From positions 2,728,001 through 2,792,000 of the forward strand of contig NZ_JALRMO010000001.1 of assembly GCF_023276405.1 (NCBI RefSeq): 64,000 nt of DNA, in the 5' to 3' direction. The notes under the pieces are model-generated. The model searched no databases and was not told the origin of the DNA. It saw nothing but the letters and a program-made list of their open reading frames with translations. Made by a program: the position numbers and the translations under genes. This document shows, in pieces, positions 60,863 to 64,000 of this stretch; the first letter of the stretch is position 1, and each line of letters starts with the position of its first letter. Source of the stretch: Paenibacillus hamazuiensis (lineage in GTDB: Bacteria; Bacillota; Bacilli; Paenibacillales; NBRC-103111).

Positions 60863-61183
60863 TCATCCTCTTTTCCTGCAATAACAAGCGCCGGCCTCTT
60901 CCTTGGGGATGACCCGCACATGCAGCCCCTGCAGCCAATCCCAGCAGCCGGAGCCTATCTTTTGCTCCACGCTGAGCAGCAGCTCCTCCTCCGAATCAAA
61001 CGGCGATAAACCGTTTACCTCCGCTACGGCTATCTCAAGCCGATCTTCCCGCTTCCGCTCTACGAACCAATGACCGATCCCTGCAAAAACCCGCTCCATC
61101 TCCCGCTCAATCTCGTCAAAGAAACGGGAGTTCTTCATTTGAGGCCGAATGAACACGAGATCGACCCGAAATTCGCTAGGCAT
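60863..61183 (-). CDS. Short protein of unknown function
   Basis: 106 residues from ATG 61183; its start overlaps the end of the transporter gene by 8 bp and its stop overlaps the possible upstream start of the next gene, so it is embedded in the operon. It begins MPSEFRVDLVFIRPQMKNSRFFDEIERE and has no TM segment or known motif. Two cysteines sit near the C-terminus (ACYC). Confidence 0.6.
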   Translation of the reverse strand: MPSEFRVDLVFIRPQMKNSRFFDEIEREMERVFAGIGHWFVERKREDRLEIAVAEVNGLSPFDSEEELLLSVEQKIGSGCWDWLQGLHVRVIPKEEAGACYCRKRG

Positions 61184-62705
61184 TGACCGCACTGCCCTTC
61201 GCCGCAAAATCCGCTTTTTCCGTAATGTCGCTGAACATGCCCGAATAACAGACGACATCGCCCGCTTCATTTTTAATGGCGCTAATAGTTAACCACTCTA
61301 AATAAATTTCGCCGCTTTTCTTCCGATTCCAGATCGCTCCCTGCCAAAACCCTTGGCTCCGCAAGCAGCCCCACAGCGAATCGTAAAACGCGCGATCCTG
61401 TTTCCCCGACTTCAAAATGTTCGGCGTTTTACCGATGACTTCTTCTGCCGCATACCCGGTCATTCTCGTAAAAGACAGATTGACCGAGCGGATGACGCCA
61501 TTGGTGTCCGTCACCAGGATGCCCTCCTGCGTCTGATCGATGATATGGGTGGATATCGCCAGCTTCTCCTGGTAAAACATCCAGATCACCAGGATCAGGC
61601 TGGCCAGAGCCACCTGGGAAAGCGCCATGAAGCCGATCGCATAGTGCCCGGTCAAACCGTACAGCGCCGTCAGCAGCAGCGGGGGAAAAAATCCTCCCAG
61701 CCCCCCCATCGCGGAGATCATCCCGTTTGCGATGCCCGCCTGCTTCGTAAAATAAAGCGGTACGAGCTTAAAGATCGTGCCGTTGCCGGTGCCGGCGCAC
61801 AAAGCGACGGTCAGGCATCCCACCGTATACCAGCCCATCGAAGGCGCAAACGACAGCAGCACCGCCGACAAGGTTAGTCCGGCGAAGACGAACATCAAAA
61901 TTTTAAAAGGATTGAATTTGTCTCCGAGCCATCCTCCGACCGGTCGCATGGCGGTGGCAAGAACGATGAAACCCGCGGTTCTCATTCCCGCGTCGACCTT
62001 GGCCAGCTGAAAATTGCTGACGAGAAAGTTCGGCAAATATACGGTAAATGCCACAAAGGAGCCGAAGGTGATGAAATAAAACAAACACAGCAGCCACAGC
62101 CTGGAATTGCGCGATATCCCCCGGATCTGTTCGGGGAGCGAAGATTTGACCGGCGTTTCCTGCCGGTCGCCAAGCCAAAAATTCATTGCCGCCAGTGCGA
62201 TCAGCAGCACTCCGTACATCAGAACCGTTTTCGGCCACCCGAAATAACCGGCGACCACCGGTGCCCCGAACGAAGAGATGGCCGTTCCCAGATTGCCGAT
62301 ACCGTAGATGCCGTTGACGAAGCCATGACGTTCCTTCGGGTAATATTTAGGAAGCGATGTCACTCCAACCGAGAATACGGCCCCGCCGATGCCGAGGAAA
62401 AAACCTCCGACAACCAAATCCGCAAACGAATCCGCCTGGCTGACCCAGTATACCGGGGCCAGGCATAAAATGAAGCTGATCATAAACAGCTTGCGCGCTC
62501 CGTAACGATTCGTCCAATATCCGACCGGTATTCGCATCACGGAGCCGAACAGCACCGGTATCGCGGTCACAAGCGTCAGCTGCGACGGGGTCATGCGAAT
62601 GGTTTCTTTAATAAACGGCATCAGCGACGACAAAATGACCCAAACCATAAAACCGAGGACAAGACTGACGGTTTGCAAAGGCAGCTGCATCTTTTTTACA
62701 TTCAC
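61176..62705 (-). CDS. NarK-like MFS transporter with C-terminal PAS domain
   Basis: 509 residues. Residues 1-390 are a 12-TM major facilitator of the nitrate/nitrite porter family (PVLFGSVMRIPVGYWTNRYGARK; FFLGIGGAVFSVGVTSLPKYYPKERHG; NGIYGIGNLGTA; second signature AGTGNGTIFKLVPLYF). From about 395 to 500 a PAS domain follows (IIDQTQEGILVTDTNGVIRSVNLSF; GKTPNILKSGKQD; GEIYLEWLTISAIKNEAGDVVCY). Transporters fused to a PAS sensor are uncommon. The ATG overlaps the stop of the small membrane protein gene (ATGA). Confidence 0.88.
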   Translation of the reverse strand: MNVKKMQLPLQTVSLVLGFMVWVILSSLMPFIKETIRMTPSQLTLVTAIPVLFGSVMRIPVGYWTNRYGARKLFMISFILCLAPVYWVSQADSFADLVVGGFFLGIGGAVFSVGVTSLPKYYPKERHGFVNGIYGIGNLGTAISSFGAPVVAGYFGWPKTVLMYGVLLIALAAMNFWLGDRQETPVKSSLPEQIRGISRNSRLWLLCLFYFITFGSFVAFTVYLPNFLVSNFQLAKVDAGMRTAGFIVLATAMRPVGGWLGDKFNPFKILMFVFAGLTLSAVLLSFAPSMGWYTVGCLTVALCAGTGNGTIFKLVPLYFTKQAGIANGMISAMGGLGGFFPPLLLTALYGLTGHYAIGFMALSQVALASLILVIWMFYQEKLAISTHIIDQTQEGILVTDTNGVIRSVNLSFTRMTGYAAEEVIGKTPNILKSGKQDRAFYDSLWGCLRSQGFWQGAIWNRKKSGEIYLEWLTISAIKNEAGDVVCYSGMFSDITEKADFAAKGSAVNA

Positions 62706-62890
62706 ACGGCATCACGCTCCTTGCGGTAAATCAGATAAGCTGCGGGAAACAGCAGCACGTTCAGCAAAGCGTATACGACCACAGACGCATACTTCTCATA
62801 GAAGAAAGCCCCAACCGCCTTCTGGGTGAACACGATGTCCAGGAACAACACGACGCATAAATAAACGACGCCTCGCCAGCTACGCTTCAT
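62702..62890 (-). CDS. Small two-TM membrane protein
   Basis: 62 residues with two hydrophobic helices (VVYLCVVLFLDIVFTQKAVGAFF and ASVVVYALLNVLLFPAAYLIY) and basic ends. Its start overlaps the Rieske gene by 11 bp and its stop overlaps the transporter start by 4 bp, so it is surely translated as part of the operon. It could be a membrane anchor for the redox subunits (inference). Family not recognised. Confidence 0.7.
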   Translation of the reverse strand: MKRSWRGVVYLCVVLFLDIVFTQKAVGAFFYEKYASVVVYALLNVLLFPAAYLIYRKERDAV

Positions 62891-63416
62891 ACCGCTTCAC
62901 TCCCGTCGCATAAATGGAACCCTTCTCTACCGATAGCAATATTTCCGGCAGCGGCCTTCTCGGGGGTCCCGCGACAGGGGCCCCGGTTTTGACATCAAAC
63001 AGGCCGTGGTGACACGGGCACACGAGCTCCGCCTTTTCCTTGCTCCAGAATACCGGACATTTCAGATGGGTGCAGGCGTTCTGGTAAGCAACGTAGCTGT
63101 TTTCTCCAAGACGGACGAGCAGTGCGGAATCGTGTTCTCCAGGATAGGCGAATTCCACGGCATCCCCTACCTGCAGCGCAGAGATATCGGCGATTTTAAG
63201 TTTGGAGTAAGCCTTTTGCTTCAGTCCGTTCAGCTCCTGCGCCGCTATGGCTCCCCAAGGCAATGTCGATACCGCGAACAGTCCCGCCGCACCGACCATC
63301 GTTTTCATAAAGCCCCTGCGGTCCAGCAGCCGCTCGTTGTTTTTTCGTATATTGTGGGTATAGTTATCTTCTTCAAAAGGCACTTTGCCGTTTCGCGGTT
63401 CTTTCGGCTGATCCAT
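62880..63416 (-). CDS. Rieske [2Fe-2S] protein with twin-arginine signal
   Basis: 178 residues. A twin-arginine-type signal/anchor follows a charged N-tail (LDRRGFMKTMVGAAGLFAVS). The Rieske centre is Cys115-Thr-His117 and Cys133-Pro-Cys-His136, with Cys120 and Cys135 placed for the disulfide of bc1-type Rieske proteins. It should transfer electrons on the outer face of the membrane, probably together with the 4Fe-4S protein encoded upstream. Confidence 0.9.
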   Translation of the reverse strand: MDQPKEPRNGKVPFEEDNYTHNIRKNNERLLDRRGFMKTMVGAAGLFAVSTLPWGAIAAQELNGLKQKAYSKLKIADISALQVGDAVEFAYPGEHDSALLVRLGENSYVAYQNACTHLKCPVFWSKEKAELVCPCHHGLFDVKTGAPVAGPPRRPLPEILLSVEKGSIYATGVKRYEA

Positions 63417-63448
63417 TATAGTCCCACCCCTTAGTCAGGTCGCTATAG

Positions 63449-64000
63449 TCAAAACAACTTCACTGTTCCTTGTAAAATTCCCGGCAAGCTTATCTTTACG
63501 TTCGTTTCTCCTTCAAGCGCGTCGTACGGATCGCGGCTTGCCGTCCACCGGCCCAGCTGCTGCCGGGATTTTTTCGCCGCGAGCTCCTCTTCCGTCAGCC
63601 ACTGCAGCGTATTCGTCGGGCAAACCGAGGCGCACATCGGCGGAATGCCTTCCTTCGTCCGATCGTAGCAAAGGTCGCATTTGTACATCAGGTTTTGCGC
63701 TTCATCGAATTTCGGGATGCCATAAGGGCAAGCAATCGTGCAATTTTGGCAGCCGATGCATTTCTCGACAAGCGCCGAGAGCACCGCCCCCTCCTCGGTA
63801 ATCTGAATCGCCTGGGCCGGACAGCTGCGGGCGCAAGCGGGATTGACGCAGTGCAGGCACATCAGCGGAATCGTCTGCCGGTTCACGAACGGATTGACAT
63901 CGTAGACGTAATTCCGGTTGCGCTGGTCATGCCCGCCGCATTGCGTGCAGGCAGCCAGGCAGCTTCGGCAGCCGATGCAGTTGTCTATCTCGATGTAAAG
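63449..64000 (-). CDS. 4Fe-4S ferredoxin-type electron transfer subunit (N-terminus off window)
   Basis: At least 183 residues; the start lies beyond the right edge. Four cysteine clusters are visible: CIGCRSCLAACTQC near the edge, then CLHCVNPACARSC, CIGCQNCTIAC and CDLCYDRTKEGIPPMCASVC. This is the NrfC/DmsB/PhsB-type arrangement of four iron-sulfur clusters that feeds or drains a molybdopterin oxidoreductase. A catalytic subunit is expected upstream. With the Rieske protein and NarK-like transporter it suggests a nitrate- or oxyanion-linked respiratory module (inference). Confidence 0.88.
   Translation of the reverse strand, partial: LYIEIDNCIGCRSCLAACTQCGGHDQRNRNYVYDVNPFVNRQTIPLMCLHCVNPACARSCPAQAIQITEEGAVLSALVEKCIGCQNCTIACPYGIPKFDEAQNLMYKCDLCYDRTKEGIPPMCASVCPTNTLQWLTEEELAAKKSRQQLGRWTASRDPYDALEGETNVKISLPGILQGTVKLF

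Overview
The window reads as chromosomal DNA of a Gram-positive, Paenibacillus-like firmicute (family Paenibacillaceae). Grounds: strong GGAGG ribosome binding sites, frequent TTG/GTG starts, YesM/YesN-type two-component pairs, large lipoprotein solute-binding proteins, CUT1 sugar permeases without their own ATPase, and ykfB/ykfC genes. No rRNA, tRNA or CRISPR was seen.

1-15.5 kb is a sulfated-glycan locus. It has five type I sulfatases, each with a C-x-P-S-R maturation motif, two paralogous solute-binding lipoproteins and a YesN/YesM pair. One sulfatase is frameshifted. An IS110-family element (about 12.17-13.78 kb) sits inside an intergenic palindromic repeat. Its upstream non-coding end can be read as a bridge RNA: a 5' hairpin, a loop matching both flanks of the insertion, and a loop matching the element's own ends. 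The transposase is split by a run of nine A.

15.9-29.5 kb is mixed accessory DNA: a zinc alcohol dehydrogenase divergent from an AraC regulator, small secreted and membrane proteins, and a 1750-residue protein with an OTU-like cysteine protease region and a C-terminal MacroD-type macro domain. Next come a VOC protein, an aldo/keto reductase preceded by a collapsed acetyltransferase gene, a DapA-type enzyme and a secreted copper-amine-oxidase-N/beta-propeller protein.

29.5-36.3 kb looks like a four-carbon sugar acid catabolic operon: PdxA2-type dehydrogenase, DUF1537 kinase, DapA-family aldolase and iron alcohol dehydrogenase, under a PrpR_N-type regulator whose AAA+ domain has decayed. 36.4-42.3 kb holds yebC, a DUF2277 gene, a permease/ATPase pair that seems joined by an internal deletion, a fatty acid hydroxylase-family gene and an EamA transporter.

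42.3-52.8 kb is an unusual operon combining CUT1 permeases, a HlyD adaptor, a MacB-core-like membrane protein, a solute-binding lipoprotein and a large secreted protein, divergent from an OmpR/HisKA two-component system. 52.8-60.0 kb is a muropeptide-recycling operon: solute-binding protein, YkfB epimerase, YkfC peptidase, AmiE/beta-lactamase-like hydrolase, two permeases and a HAD phosphatase. 60.2-64.0 kb is a redox/nitrate-type operon: 4Fe-4S protein, Rieske protein, small membrane protein, NarK-like transporter fused to a PAS domain, a short unknown and a YkuD-type protein.

Several genes show internal deletions or frameshifts (sulfatase, transposase, acetyltransferase, hydroxyacid dehydrogenase, ABC exporter). 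This suggests ongoing gene decay, or assembly errors at some of these sites.
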